A stretch of DNA of 64,000 nt from Deltaproteobacteria bacterium CSP1-8 (GTDB lineage: Bacteria; Desulfobacterota; Deferrimicrobia; Deferrimicrobiales; Deferrimicrobiaceae). The stretch covers positions 30,820 through 94,819 of the forward strand of contig LDXO01000009.1 of assembly GCA_001443455.1 (NCBI GenBank), in the 5' to 3' direction. Numbering within the stretch: the first letter of the stretch is position 1; every line of letters starts with the position of its first letter. The notes beneath the pieces are model-generated. The model saw only the letters and a list, made by a program, of their open reading frames with translations, was not told the DNA's origin and did no database searches. The translations under genes were made by a program, and so were the position numbers. Below are positions 19,508 through 27,500 of the stretch, piece by piece.

Positions 19508-20061
19508 AGCAGAAGCGATTGCACACCATTCTGGCTTTCGCCCACAACCAGCCGGGGGTCCTCTACAAGCTGCTCTCCCTGATCCGGAAGAAGCGGTACA
19601 ACGTCGAGACGATCACCGTCGGCCACACCCACGTCGATGGGATCAGCCGGATGACCATCTCGTTTTCCCACGGGGAAGGGAACAAGATCGACCAGATCGT
19701 CCGGCAGATCGACAAGATCACGGAGATCCCGAAGACCGAGGACGTGACCTACGCGAACGTGATCAACCGGGAACTGGTCCTTCTGAAGGTCAAGGCCTCC
19801 CCGCAGGACCGCGTGCACGTGACCGCGACCACGCAGATCTTCGGGGGAAAGGTGATCTACGTCGCCCCCGCGCACATGATCGTGGAGATCACGGGGAAGC
19901 AGGAAAATATCGACAACGCCATACGGTTGTTCGAGGAGTTCGGGATCGAAGGGATCGCCCGGACGGGAGCCACGGTCATGCACCGGGAAAAAGAGGATAT
20001 GGGACTGGACCGGATCGTACTGCCCGAAAAGCGAATGGCATTACCCGGGAACAGGCCCTGA
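19504..20061 (+). CDS. ilvN: Acetolactate synthase regulatory small subunit
   Basis: A 185-residue regulatory subunit with an N-terminal ACT domain (residues 5-80: 'HTILAFAHNQPGVLYKLLSL', then 'YNVETITVGHTHVDGISRMT') and a C-terminal domain ('RELVLLKVKA', 'GIEGIARTGATVMHR'). ACT domains in this family bind valine or another end product and feedback-inhibit the large subunit. The ATG sits in the ilvB stop overlap. It is the last gene of the operon. Called ilvN/ilvH-type; the two names are not separable here. Confidence 0.95.
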   Translation: MKQKRLHTILAFAHNQPGVLYKLLSLIRKKRYNVETITVGHTHVDGISRMTISFSHGEGNKIDQIVRQIDKITEIPKTEDVTYANVINRELVLLKVKASPQDRVHVTATTQIFGGKVIYVAPAHMIVEITGKQENIDNAIRLFEEFGIEGIARTGATVMHREKEDMGLDRIVLPEKRMALPGNRP

Positions 20062-20141
20062 ACGCACCCCGCCGGTTCTCATGGCTCTCGGAATCGGGGT
20101 CCGGGGGAGATCCGCCCGTACCATCGTGTCGCCTGGAGATC

Positions 20142-20978
20142 CTATTCGATGACCGGAGCACCCTCTACCGCCGACCGAAGCCCGGCCACGTCGATGGGGA
20201 GATTCAACGCGTGCATTTTCCGATGACAATTGGGACACAGGGCGACGGTGTTTTGGATCGTGTCCCTGCCTCCCCCGGACAGGGGGTCGATGTGGTGTAT
20301 CTCGAGGCAAGGAATTCCTTTGTGGTCCCGGAAGGGGGCCCTCTTTTTACATAATTCGCATCGGCCGTTCGCCCTCCGCCTTACATATTCGGCAACATAC
20401 GGGTTCCGGTCGACCACCTGGACGCTCAGTGTGTGCGTCCCGGGTTTCCTGCCCACTTCTTGCGCCTTGCCGATCAACGTTTCGATCGGAAGACGAGCGG
20501 CGGCTTTCTCCTGCGCTTTCCGCTTCCCGTCCAAAATCCCTGTCGTTACGGGGGGAGGAGCCTGGCCTCCCTTCAGCCGGAGGGGAAAAACCCAGACCTT
20601 TCGAAGGCGTCCCGTCAGGTCCCTTTGATGTTCCGGAAGCGGAGGTCCCGCCAGTTCGACTTGGCCGACATAGGTATAGCTCCCCTTCTCGTATCTCTCG
20701 AACAGGAAAGCGGACACCTCATTGACCGGAAGCTCGGCAAGAGTCCTGTTCTGGCCCTGGTCGAGCTCCTGGTCGCCGACAAGCCCGATCCCCATGTAGT
20801 GGAACGTCTCGTCGCGCCAGCGGTTCACGTAGATCGATTGGGTGTAGTCGCAGATCAGGACCAGGCTGTTGGTCTGTAAGGATCTGCGCATGCCCCCCTG
20901 GGGGCTGCACCGGAAGATCCCTGTCAGTCGCTTGTTATCGACCGATTCCCCGGGACGGAGGGGGGGAGAAAATGCCAT
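20142..20978 (-). CDS. HNH endonuclease with ScoMcrA-type SRA-like N-terminal domain (type IV restriction)
   Basis: A 278-residue protein. Residues ~1-145 ('GGMRRSLQTNSLVLICDY', 'DETFHYMGIGLVGDQ', 'FLFERYEKGSYTYVGQVELA', 'LRKVWVFPLRL') match the SRA-like domain of ScoMcrA-type nucleases, which read modified bases. Residues ~205-268 form the HNH nuclease with zinc pairs 'CELC' and 'CPNCH' and catalytic 'EIHHIDPLSGGG'. Such enzymes cut foreign DNA carrying 5-methylcytosine or related modifications. The sulfur-binding domain of ScoMcrA itself is absent. No methyltransferase is nearby, as expected for a type IV system. AAGGAG lies about 9 bases upstream. Family memory, not a search, supports the SRA call. 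Confidence 0.8.
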   Translation of the reverse strand: MAFSPPLRPGESVDNKRLTGIFRCSPQGGMRRSLQTNSLVLICDYTQSIYVNRWRDETFHYMGIGLVGDQELDQGQNRTLAELPVNEVSAFLFERYEKGSYTYVGQVELAGPPLPEHQRDLTGRLRKVWVFPLRLKGGQAPPPVTTGILDGKRKAQEKAAARLPIETLIGKAQEVGRKPGTHTLSVQVVDRNPYVAEYVRRRANGRCELCKKRAPFRDHKGIPCLEIHHIDPLSGGGRDTIQNTVALCPNCHRKMHALNLPIDVAGLRSAVEGAPVIE

Positions 20979-21101
20979 CGTGCCCGCTCCTTGACCTGCT
21001 GCACGAAGCGAAGTCCGAACGAATGCGGGGGGGGGTCATCCGGGGGCCAGGAAACGCCTCCCGGCCCTCGAATGATGCCTTTCCGTGCGAGAGCGGGTCG
21101 G

Positions 21102-21419
21102 TTACCGGCGGAATCCGCCGCCGCGCCCGCCTCCGCCATAGCCCCGCTTCGAGCCCGCGCTATCGCGGGGCGCCTGGGGAAGGGCCTCGGATACCTTGAG
21201 CGTCCTTCCGTCCATTTCGGAGTTGTTCAGTTTGCTGATGGCTTCGGTTGCCTCCTGCTTGGTCGAGAGCTCGATGAAACCGAACCCCTTGCTCTGGCCC
21301 GTGCTCCGGTCCGTGATGATGGTCACCGTTTCCACCGTGCCGTACCGCGAAAACACCTCTTTCAGGGATTCCTCCGTCGCGGAAAAGGGAAGATTCCCCA
21401 CGTACAATTTCTTGCCCAT
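21102..21419 (-). CDS. RRM-domain RNA-binding protein (glycine-rich tail)
   Basis: A 105-residue protein. One RRM fills residues 3-80, with RNP2 'KLYVGNL' and RNP1 'KGFGFIEL'. A tail 'GYGGGGRGGGFRR' follows. It resembles bacterial and cyanobacterial Rbp/eukaryotic glycine-rich RRM proteins, which act as RNA chaperones and are often cold-induced. The ATG at 21419 has an excellent AAAGGAGGU site, but that site is fully paired in a 12-bp hairpin (listed separately), so translation is probably controlled by RNA structure. The end of the gene contains a GGCGG-ATT-CCGCC palindrome that could help stabilise the 3' end. Confidence 0.93.
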   Translation of the reverse strand: MGKKLYVGNLPFSATEESLKEVFSRYGTVETVTIITDRSTGQSKGFGFIELSTKQEATEAISKLNNSEMDGRTLKVSEALPQAPRDSAGSKRGYGGGGRGGGFRR

Positions 21420-21459
21420 AAGACCTCCTTTCAGGCAGCAGGGCCGCAAAAGAGGTCTT
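21420..21459 (-). promoter_or_regulatory. Anti-Shine-Dalgarno hairpin masking the RRM gene's ribosome binding site
   Basis: Read on the minus strand, AAGACCUCUUUU pairs with AAAGGAGGUCUU over 12 pairs (11 Watson-Crick and one G-U) around a 16-base loop. The second arm is the ribosome binding site and ends at the base before AUG. Candidate RNA thermometer or protein-binding switch. Confidence 0.7.
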
Positions 21460-21556
21460 GAGTACGATTCTCGGGATCTCTTTGTCTGCGGACGTTTGCG
21501 ATCTGAATCCACCCTACCACAGATCGGTGGGAGAAAAAAGACACGAACACAGGGCG

Positions 21557-22312
21557 CTATCCGTGCACCGTTCGCCCGAACTCCCGCAGGAAGACCATCT
21601 CCTCGGGAGAAAGCGGTCCCCTTTCGATGGCAGCCAGGTTTTCGCGAAGTTCGGCCACGTTGCGCGGCCCGGTGAGCACCACGTCTACGTGCGGGTTCGC
21701 AAGACAAAAGCGGTAGCAGTCGCCCGCCGTGGCCACCCGCCCCTTCCATCCGCGGGGCGCACGAAAAAGTCGTCGCCAGGCCGTGGCGGTGTAAGCGACC
21801 ACCACGGGGCGGCGCATCGCGAGGTGCGGGAAGATGTCCTGCTCCGCTCCCGGGTGGGCGGCGTTGTAGCGGATCATGAGAAGATCGAGAATCGAGTTCC
21901 CGGCGAGCTTCCCCGCCCGCGTCCGGTTGTGGATCGAGGCCCCCACCGCTCGGATCTTCCCCTCGTCGCGCAGCTTCACCAGTTCCTCCTGCACCGGTCC
22001 GGTGAAGACGGACATCCTGCCGAGCCAGTAAAGCTGGAAGACGTCGAGGTAGTCGACGGCCAGCATTCGAAGCGCCCCCTCGGCGGCACGGCGCACCGCG
22101 CCCGGGAAGTAGCCCAGAAGCGGGCCCGCCGACACCGCGTACCGCTCCCGGTCGCGGGCGAGAGCGTCGCGAAGCGCGGGGGTGAACTCCTTCATCAGCG
22201 GGCTCCAGAAGACATACTGGATCCGCTCCAGCGCTTCACGACATCCCGCCTCGTCAAGGCCGAAGGAGCCGGACAGCCCCAGCCGGAAAAGCCGCCGGCC
22301 GAGCCTTGGCAC
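21557..22312 (-). CDS. AKR-fold protein lacking the catalytic tetrad
   Basis: About 251 residues with the (beta/alpha)8 pattern of aldo/keto reductases: an opening 'VPRLGRRLFRLGLSG', 'DYLDVFQLYWLGRM', 'EGKIRAVGASIHNR' and a C-terminal 'VDVVLTGPRNVAELRENL'. None of the tetrad residues is where it should be: the Asp/Tyr region reads 'IQYVFWSP', the Lys position 'AVSAGPLLG' has none, and the His position is Tyr in 'FQLYW'. It is probably a non-reductase or altered-chemistry AKR relative. Start uncertain: GTG 22312 matches the family N-terminus; an in-frame TTG at 22360 overlaps the -35 box of the divergent promoter. Confidence 0.72.
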   Translation of the reverse strand: MPRLGRRLFRLGLSGSFGLDEAGCREALERIQYVFWSPLMKEFTPALRDALARDRERYAVSAGPLLGYFPGAVRRAAEGALRMLAVDYLDVFQLYWLGRMSVFTGPVQEELVKLRDEGKIRAVGASIHNRTRAGKLAGNSILDLLMIRYNAAHPGAEQDIFPHLAMRRPVVVAYTATAWRRLFRAPRGWKGRVATAGDCYRFCLANPHVDVVLTGPRNVAELRENLAAIERGPLSPEEMVFLREFGRTVHG

Positions 22313-22353
22313 CTCGCGGTTCGTGAAATCGTTCAGGATTTCCCAGGAAGAAA

Positions 22354-22383
22354 TTGACAAATTATTTTCCCAATGTTTATGAT
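22354..22383 (+). promoter_or_regulatory. Promoter of the PrmA-like methyltransferase gene
   Basis: Perfect TTGACA at 22354-22359, 18-base spacer, TATGAT at 22378-22383. It predicts a transcript start near 22390, after the earliest in-frame ATG (22373), so translation should begin downstream. Confidence 0.6.
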
Positions 22384-22498
22384 TGGTTGCAAAGGATCAG
22401 GAACAAGTTCGATCCCTCACGGATTCCTGGGGGAAAAAAAAGAAGGGAAGCCAACATCCACCATCCTCCCGAATCATCCGGGATATTGTCCTTTTCCT

Positions 22499-23278
22499 AT
22501 GCCGACGATTGAACTCCCCCATGAATGTATCGAGCCTTTCATCGAGCACCAGGGGGAGCAGCGCGGTTTCTGGCTCAGGAAACCGAGAGTCATCGGCGAA
22601 ACAATCCTGATCGCCAGACAAGGAAAGCCCGTTCCGGACTCCCATGAAAACAGAAAATTGATTTTCCTCGATGTCCAAAGAGCATTCGGTACAGGCGGAC
22701 ACGGCACAACGGAAGGGTGCCTCCTTGCACTTGAGAAATATCTTCGGGGGGGAGAAACCGTCCTGGATGTGGGGACAGGGACGGGAATCCTCGCCATCGC
22801 GGCATACAAACTGGGAGCGGGTCATATTACCGCAGTGGATATCGACCGGACTGCCTGCCTGGAGGCAAGGAAAAATCTTGCTGTCAATGAAATCGAAAAC
22901 GGAATCGATGTCAGGGAAGGCGGAATACAAACCGCGGAAGGCCAATTCGACATCATCGCCGCGAATCTCCGAACCCCCGTTTTAATTAAACTAATGGATG
23001 AACTAATCAGTAAATTAGTCAGTCGTGGTATAGCAATTTTCTCGGGGATATTGGAGAGGGAACTTCCCGCTTTCCTGTCCTTCCTGGAACCGTATCCCCT
23101 GGAAACTCTGGATATAAAAAGGATCCTCGGATGGATGACGCTGGTTGTCCGGAAAGGCGTCCGAAGCGGCCCTCCGGCGGCATACCCCAGCGCACAACAC
23201 CCCCCGAACCAGCCGGTTCGGGGAGTGTCGTTCCCCACGTTTTCCTCCCTTACTTCCCGCGCGCAAACTCCTCCATGA
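22499..23278 (+). CDS. PrmA-like (ribosomal protein L11-type) methyltransferase
   Basis: About 259 residues. '[16 protein letters not shown]' is the PrmA signature ahead of SAM motif I '[20 protein letters not shown]'. '[17 protein letters not shown]' is motif II and '[14 protein letters not shown]' the NL-type motif IV. The family trimethylates ribosomal protein L11, but the N-terminal recognition domain is short here, so the target may differ. I start at ATG 22499; earlier codons lie before the predicted transcript start. The normal end would be near '[10 protein letters not shown]'. The frame then runs ~46 more residues through a hairpin and past the convergent serC stop, so the original stop is probably lost. 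GC is lower than in neighbours (AT-rich at 22979-23030), suggesting recent acquisition. Confidence 0.75.
   Translation: MPTIELPHECIEPFIEHQGEQRGFWLRKPRVIGETILIARQGKPVPDSHENRKLIFLDVQRAFGTGGHGTTEGCLLALEKYLRGGETVLDVGTGTGILAIAAYKLGAGHITAVDIDRTACLEARKNLAVNEIENGIDVREGGIQTAEGQFDIIAANLRTPVLIKLMDELISKLVSRGIAIFSGILERELPAFLSFLEPYPLETLDIKRILGWMTLVVRKGVRSGPPAAYPSAQHPPNQPVRGVSFPTFSSLTSRAQTPP
23202..23223. terminator. Hairpin between convergent genes
   Basis: CCCCGAACC pairs perfectly with GGTTCGGGG around AGCC, just beyond the serC stop. It probably serves serC and once served the convergent methyltransferase. No strong T run. Confidence 0.5.
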
Positions 23279-24374
23279 AGGCTGCAAGCGTATCCACCCA
23301 CTCGTAGGAGGCGGCGTTGTAGATGGAGGCGCGGATTCCGCCGACGGAGCGGTGCCCTTTTAGTCCCACCATGCCGCGCTTTTTGGCGTCTGCGATGAAC
23401 TGTTCCTCGAGCGCCTCGGCGGGGAGCCGGAAGACCACGTTCATCACCGACCGGCTCTCCTTCTCCACCGGCGACCGGTAGAACGCGGCGTTTCGGTCGA
23501 TGACGCTGTAGAGGCGCGCAGCCTTCTTCCGGTTTGCCTCCTCGACCTTGGCGAGTCCCCCCTGGGCTTTCAGACAGGCGAGGACGTTGCGAACCATGTA
23601 GACGCCGAAGGTGGGCGGAGTGTTGTAAAGCGACTTGTTCTCGGCGTGGGTGCGGAACTGGAAGATCTTGGGGATATCCTTCCTTCCCCTCTCCGCGAGC
23701 TCCTTCGAAACCACCACAACGACCAGGCCCGCCGGGCCGATGTTCTTCTGGGCGCCGGCGTAGACCAGGCCGAACTTCGTCACGTCGAAGGGACGCCAGA
23801 GAAAGTCGCTCGACATGTCGGCGACAAGCGGCACGGCGCCGGTATCGGGAAAGGCGCGGGAGCCGTCGACGTTGAACTGCACGCCGTGAATGGTCTCGTT
23901 GGAGGTGATGTGCAGGTAGGCGGCCCCCGGGACGACCTTCACCTCGGAGGGCGGGGGTACGCGGGTGTAGCTCTTCTCCTTGCCTTCGCCGGTCCCGGTG
24001 CTCTGGACCGCCACATCGGCGCCGAACATCGCCGAGACGATCTTTCCTTCTCCGAGCGCCTTCTCGCCCCAGGCGCCGGTGATGAGGTACTGGGCGGTTT
24101 TTCCCCTCTCGATGAAATTCATCGCGACCTCGGCGAACAGCGCCGTTGCGCCTCCCTGCATCAGCAGAACCTCGTAGCTTGACGGGACGCCGAGGAGCTC
24201 GCGGACGAGAGCGATGGCCTCGTCGTGAACCCCCTCGTACTCCCTGCCGCGGTGACTGTGCTCCATCACCGACATGCCGCTGCCGGCGAAGTCGAGCAGT
24301 TCGTCGCGGGCGCGCTCGAGCGCAGGGAGGGGAAGGGCGGCGGGTCCGGCGTTGAAATTGATCTTTCGGCTCAT
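23250..24374 (-). CDS. serC: Phosphoserine aminotransferase
   Basis: A 374-residue PLP-dependent class V aminotransferase making 3-phosphoserine from 3-phosphohydroxypyruvate for serine synthesis. It starts '[20 protein letters not shown]' (family signature), has '[14 protein letters not shown]', the PLP-lysine region '[17 protein letters not shown]' near residue 200 and C-terminal '[17 protein letters not shown]'. Normal length. GGAGCC lies just before the ATG. It lies downstream of hgcB on the same strand after about 170 bases, so co-transcription is possible but not shown. Confidence 0.96.
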   Translation of the reverse strand: MSRKINFNAGPAALPLPALERARDELLDFAGSGMSVMEHSHRGREYEGVHDEAIALVRELLGVPSSYEVLLMQGGATALFAEVAMNFIERGKTAQYLITGAWGEKALGEGKIVSAMFGADVAVQSTGTGEGKEKSYTRVPPPSEVKVVPGAAYLHITSNETIHGVQFNVDGSRAFPDTGAVPLVADMSSDFLWRPFDVTKFGLVYAGAQKNIGPAGLVVVVVSKELAERGRKDIPKIFQFRTHAENKSLYNTPPTFGVYMVRNVLACLKAQGGLAKVEEANRKKAARLYSVIDRNAAFYRSPVEKESRSVMNVVFRLPAEALEEQFIADAKKRGMVGLKGHRSVGGIRASIYNAASYEWVDTLAAFMEEFARGK

Positions 24375-24484
24375 GGGGCTCCTCGTCCGGGCGCGGAGGG
24401 GATTGCCGCGGACCGCGCCGCTTCTCCGGCCGCGGGCCGGTTGATGAACGCAGCGATTGCAAGGACTCGATCGTTCTTATGGGC

Positions 24485-24504
24485 GGAGCACCGGATCCTG
24501 CTCC
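24485..24504 (-). terminator. Hairpin downstream of hgcB
   Basis: GGAGCA and TGCTCC flank an 8-base loop, 38 bases after the hgcB stop. No U run, so a weak call. Confidence 0.35.
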
Positions 24505-24541
24505 GGGGATACCCCCATTTTTCCAAGGTCGGGGGGCACCT

Positions 24542-24811
24542 TCAAGTCTTTTCTTCGGATCCGGAGAGCCAGCCTTTCATGATCGCGGTGGCGCAGCCCA
24601 CGCCGGGACGCACTGAAATCGCCCCGGCCGGACAATTCGTCGCGCAGGACCCGCATTCCATGCAAAGGTCCTTGTCGAGGATCCGGGCTTTCCCCCGAGC
24701 CACCGCAAAGACCCGGTGCGGGCACACCTGCTCGCACATGCCGCATCCCGTACAGGCGGCCTCGGAAAACCGCAAGGAGGCGACGCCGTCAAGATACCGA
24801 AAACCTTCCAT
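24542..24811 (-). CDS. hgcB: Mercury methylation ferredoxin HgcB
   Basis: An 89-residue dicluster ferredoxin that supplies electrons to HgcA. Cluster cysteines: 20-23-26-30 ('CTGCGMCEQVCP') and 50-53-56-60 ('CMECGSCATNCP'). The second contains the diagnostic CMECG motif of HgcB. Cys73 ('GVGCATAI') is the conserved lone Cys thought to handle mercury. Described HgcB proteins also end in one or two cysteines; here the tail 'KGWLSGSEEKT' has none. A strong AGGGGGG site lies before the ATG. It starts 25 bases after hgcA. The pair order hgcA-hgcB is standard. Confidence 0.95.
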   Translation of the reverse strand: MEGFRYLDGVASLRFSEAACTGCGMCEQVCPHRVFAVARGKARILDKDLCMECGSCATNCPAGAISVRPGVGCATAIMKGWLSGSEEKT

Positions 24812-24836
24812 CGCGATCCCCCCTTCCGCCCGGATA

Positions 24837-26024
24837 TCAGCGGAGGAATGCCCCCCCGACCCAGAAAATCCCGGCCAGCGCGGTGAGTGCCGCCTGTACG
24901 GGAAGGGCCTGACGCATCTCCTTCTCCACGCCTGACGGGGAAGTGAAAGGCGTCGCTCCGGTGAAGTTCATGGCGACAAACGAAGAAATCACCGGGAGTG
25001 CCAACAACAGAGCCAGGGCATGAAACGCACCCAGGGCATCCCGGTACAGCGCAGCCGAGCACACCGCCAGGATACCTCCCGCCAGGGCCCCCTTGGCCGA
25101 AAAGGCCCTCCCCGGAAGCCAGGGCAGAAGCACCGGTGTCAGCACCGCCCCTCCCAGGATCCCGCCCGCCAGCACCTCCGCCGCCGCGAGCCCCCGATGC
25201 CAGGCGGCCCCGATGGAGAAAAAACCCGGTCCGATTCCCGCCAAAAGGAACAACACGAGGGACAACCAGCCCGCCGGCTTGAATAATCCCACGAGTTCCA
25301 CAGGCGCCAGGGCGAGCCGCTCCCTCAGGGGGAACAAAACCTGGCGCATCCGCGGGGTCGCCCTCATCCCGGCGGCAAGGAAGGCCTTGATATCCCGTGC
25401 GTGCACAGGCCCGTACACCACCTGGAATCCGCACCCCTTTGTTACCTGGTGTGCAGAGACCCCGGGGCCCCCCAGCTGGGGCAGAATGAGCCTGCGATGG
25501 CTCACCACCTCTTCCAGCATGGCCGCCTTCACCCTTCTCACGACTTCTTCGGTTCCAAAGGTCCCTTTCCCCGCGGCGCACCAGACGTTGACGCCGCGGG
25601 TGTCGAGGACCAGGATCCAGACGTTTAGCCCCGTAAGTTCCCGGCGAAGGGCGTCAAACGTCATCTTGTAATTGGCTGTGACCAGGATCCCCGAGAGTTG
25701 ATCGGGATCGCCGACGGCGTAAAGTCCCGGGGCGACCCGGTAGCGATTGCGTCCCATCCCCCACCGCATCGACCAACGGCCCAGCACGTCGCGTGCCCCG
25801 ATGGTTACCCGGGCCCGGGGAACCGGCCCGGCCGGCGTATCCACCATCCCGTCCACAAACCGGTCATGAAAGGGAGTTTCGACCCTTGACGGTTTGGAAT
25901 CCCCGCAGCAAAAAGACGCATTCCCGCCCGGTCGCTCGCCACGCTCCCGAACCGGACCGGATGAGCATGGGTCCTGATCAGGCATCGGCGGATTACCGAC
26001 AACTTTCCGAAAAAGCGCTCTCAC
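24837..26024 (-). CDS. hgcA: Mercury methylation corrinoid protein HgcA
   Basis: A 395-residue membrane-bound corrinoid protein that transfers a methyl group to Hg(II). The cobalamin-binding domain (about residues 50-245) carries the family-defining cap-helix motif 'NVWCAAGK' (146-153), with Cys149 as the proposed lower cobalt ligand. About five membrane helices follow from residue 250 ('GWLSLVLFLLAGIGPGFFS', 'LAAAEVLAGGILGGAVLTP', 'GALAGGILAVCSAALY', 'ALALLLALPVISSFVAM', 'AALTALAGIFWVGGAFL'), with 'GATPFTSPSGVEKEM' between the last two. The start is GTG, 10 bases after AAAGGGGG. With hgcB it predicts methylmercury formation. No mer genes or recognisable regulator lie beside it. Confidence 0.96.
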   Translation of the reverse strand: MRALFRKVVGNPPMPDQDPCSSGPVRERGERPGGNASFCCGDSKPSRVETPFHDRFVDGMVDTPAGPVPRARVTIGARDVLGRWSMRWGMGRNRYRVAPGLYAVGDPDQLSGILVTANYKMTFDALRRELTGLNVWILVLDTRGVNVWCAAGKGTFGTEEVVRRVKAAMLEEVVSHRRLILPQLGGPGVSAHQVTKGCGFQVVYGPVHARDIKAFLAAGMRATPRMRQVLFPLRERLALAPVELVGLFKPAGWLSLVLFLLAGIGPGFFSIGAAWHRGLAAAEVLAGGILGGAVLTPVLLPWLPGRAFSAKGALAGGILAVCSAALYRDALGAFHALALLLALPVISSFVAMNFTGATPFTSPSGVEKEMRQALPVQAALTALAGIFWVGGAFLR

Positions 26025-26296
26025 CTGCGGCCATTCCCCCTTTGGTTGCCCCGGCGGACCTTCCCCCTATGATCGGTCCGCCCGGATCGCAGCGCAAGAC
26101 CACTTTGAGATGGTCCCCGTTATCATGCGTTCCCAGAAAGGGTATTCGATCGAACCGAGAGTTCATCCGGGCACAAGAGCGTTACCAAGTGAACAATCGA
26201 GGACGCTCGACAATAGACCCGTCACCGAATACGTGCAGTCCGACGACTTGAAGAAGATAAGGAGGGGGGCTGCCGGGATCGGGATCGTTCGGAAAT

Positions 26297-27079
26297 TCAG
26301 AAATATTTCCAGGCGGTGATCGCCAATCCGTTTGGTATGGGGGATATGCCAAAATGCACTCTGTCTTTCCGTTGGTCTTCTGTCTTCTCGATGACGGCGC
26401 AGCTCAAATAGGCGAGATACCAACCCAAGGCCGCCTGGGAAAAATAATGAACGTCGTCGTTGATCCGGGACAACCCCGGCAAGCTGGACAGCCCATAAAA
26501 AATCCCCTTTCCATACGGGCTCGCACTCATCTTCGCGGCGATGATGAACGGAACCCCGCCAAGGAACGCGTGGGCACTGACCCCGTGCGAACTATGGAAC
26601 GGTCTCCAATCGGAATCCCCACCCGTCGGGCGGGATCCCCCGGTTGCTACTTGCAGGAACAAGACCGCCGGGGCGCCTGCAACCGTCGCCCTGATCGATT
26701 TTTGTCCCCATTCCTCCATCGTCGGATTTCGAAGGAACAGGCCCGTCCCATAGGTGACGAGGTACACAGGCACGATAACAAGAGGAGTCCCGGGAACCTT
26801 GAAGACCTTTGCGGCGTCGTCCGTTTCCCTGCTCCGAAGATCCGTCTGATAATGATCCCGTATCCCCCGATCGATCCCGGTATTGGCGAGGATTCCGGCA
26901 CCAGCGAGTCCGAAACCCAATCGGATCAGGTTTTCCCTGTCGAGATAAAAATTCTCAAAATCCGTTTTCACATCCTTCCCCGTACGGGTAACCAGCGAAT
27001 CTTCCATGGCAAAACACGGATTCTTCACGGCGAGGACAAAAAGGGGAATCAGAATGAACAGGGACGGAACGCGTTTCAT
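26297..27079 (-). CDS. PAP2-superfamily phosphatase, exported
   Basis: A 260-residue protein with a clear signal peptide (MKRVPSLFILIPLFVLAVKN, ending near 'CFA'), chosen as start over an upstream in-frame codon. PAP2 motifs: 'GGSRPTGG' (Arg-Pro), 'HSSHGVSAHAF' (the SGH-like block with its His) and 'SRINDDVHYFSQAALGW' (Arg and His). The usual final Asp of motif 3 is Gln here, so activity may be altered. Such proteins dephosphorylate lipid phosphates such as undecaprenyl pyrophosphate in the periplasm or at the outer membrane. It is divergent from the FecR operon. No operon partner is seen. Confidence 0.85.
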   Translation of the reverse strand: MKRVPSLFILIPLFVLAVKNPCFAMEDSLVTRTGKDVKTDFENFYLDRENLIRLGFGLAGAGILANTGIDRGIRDHYQTDLRSRETDDAAKVFKVPGTPLVIVPVYLVTYGTGLFLRNPTMEEWGQKSIRATVAGAPAVLFLQVATGGSRPTGGDSDWRPFHSSHGVSAHAFLGGVPFIIAAKMSASPYGKGIFYGLSSLPGLSRINDDVHYFSQAALGWYLAYLSCAVIEKTEDQRKDRVHFGISPIPNGLAITAWKYF

Positions 27080-27159
27080 GGCAGCACTGTAATGCCATTG
27101 CCTCGAATTCACAACCGGTTCCTCCAAGGCAGTTGCGGGAGGGCCCATCCCGGCACCCT

Positions 27160-27188
27160 TGACGAAAGCTCCTGTCCGCCTCTAAATA
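27160..27188 (+). promoter_or_regulatory. Candidate promoter for the SDR relic and FecR operon
   Basis: TTGACG at 27160-27165, 17 bases, TAAATA at 27183-27188. It once drove the short-chain dehydrogenase and may now drive fecR. An inverted repeat GCTCCTGT/ACAGGAGC spans the -10. Confidence 0.45.
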
Positions 27189-27239
27189 GGGAAAACAGGA
27201 GCGAAACGGCGTCGAGCCGGATCCCAAGAGGAGATCGTC

Positions 27240-27438
27240 ATGCTGATGAAAGAGAAAGTGGCTCTCGAAATTCCCATGGGAGGACTTCCAGGCGAAACTC
27301 CTGGGAGAGATGAAGGCCGCCTTCTTCTGCTGCAAGGCTGTCGTCCCCTCGATGGTGGAGAGAAAGAACGGGTGCATCATCGGCATCAGCAGCGGGCTCT
27401 CCCGGGTTCCGGGTCGACACCCCGGACCCTTGACATAA
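27240..27438 (+). pseudogene. Relic of a short-chain dehydrogenase/reductase
   Basis: An ATG with a good GAGGAG site opens 'MLMKEKVAL', the usual start of SDR enzymes of the FabG type. The frame then jumps: in another frame (27250-27438) the text reads 'WEDFQAKLLGEMKAAFFCCK' then 'AVVPSMVERKNGCIIGISSG', the mid-part of an SDR up to the catalytic Ser strand, and stops at TAA. The Rossmann glycine motif, the YxxxK catalytic pair and the C-terminal half are missing. This is an internal deletion plus truncation. Its promoter and translation start are still readable just ahead of fecR. Confidence 0.7.
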
Positions 27439-27500
27439 CCCGGGGGGAGAGGCATAAGAAAAAGAGCATGGGAACGCTTACTTTTCGAAGAAGTGAGGCC

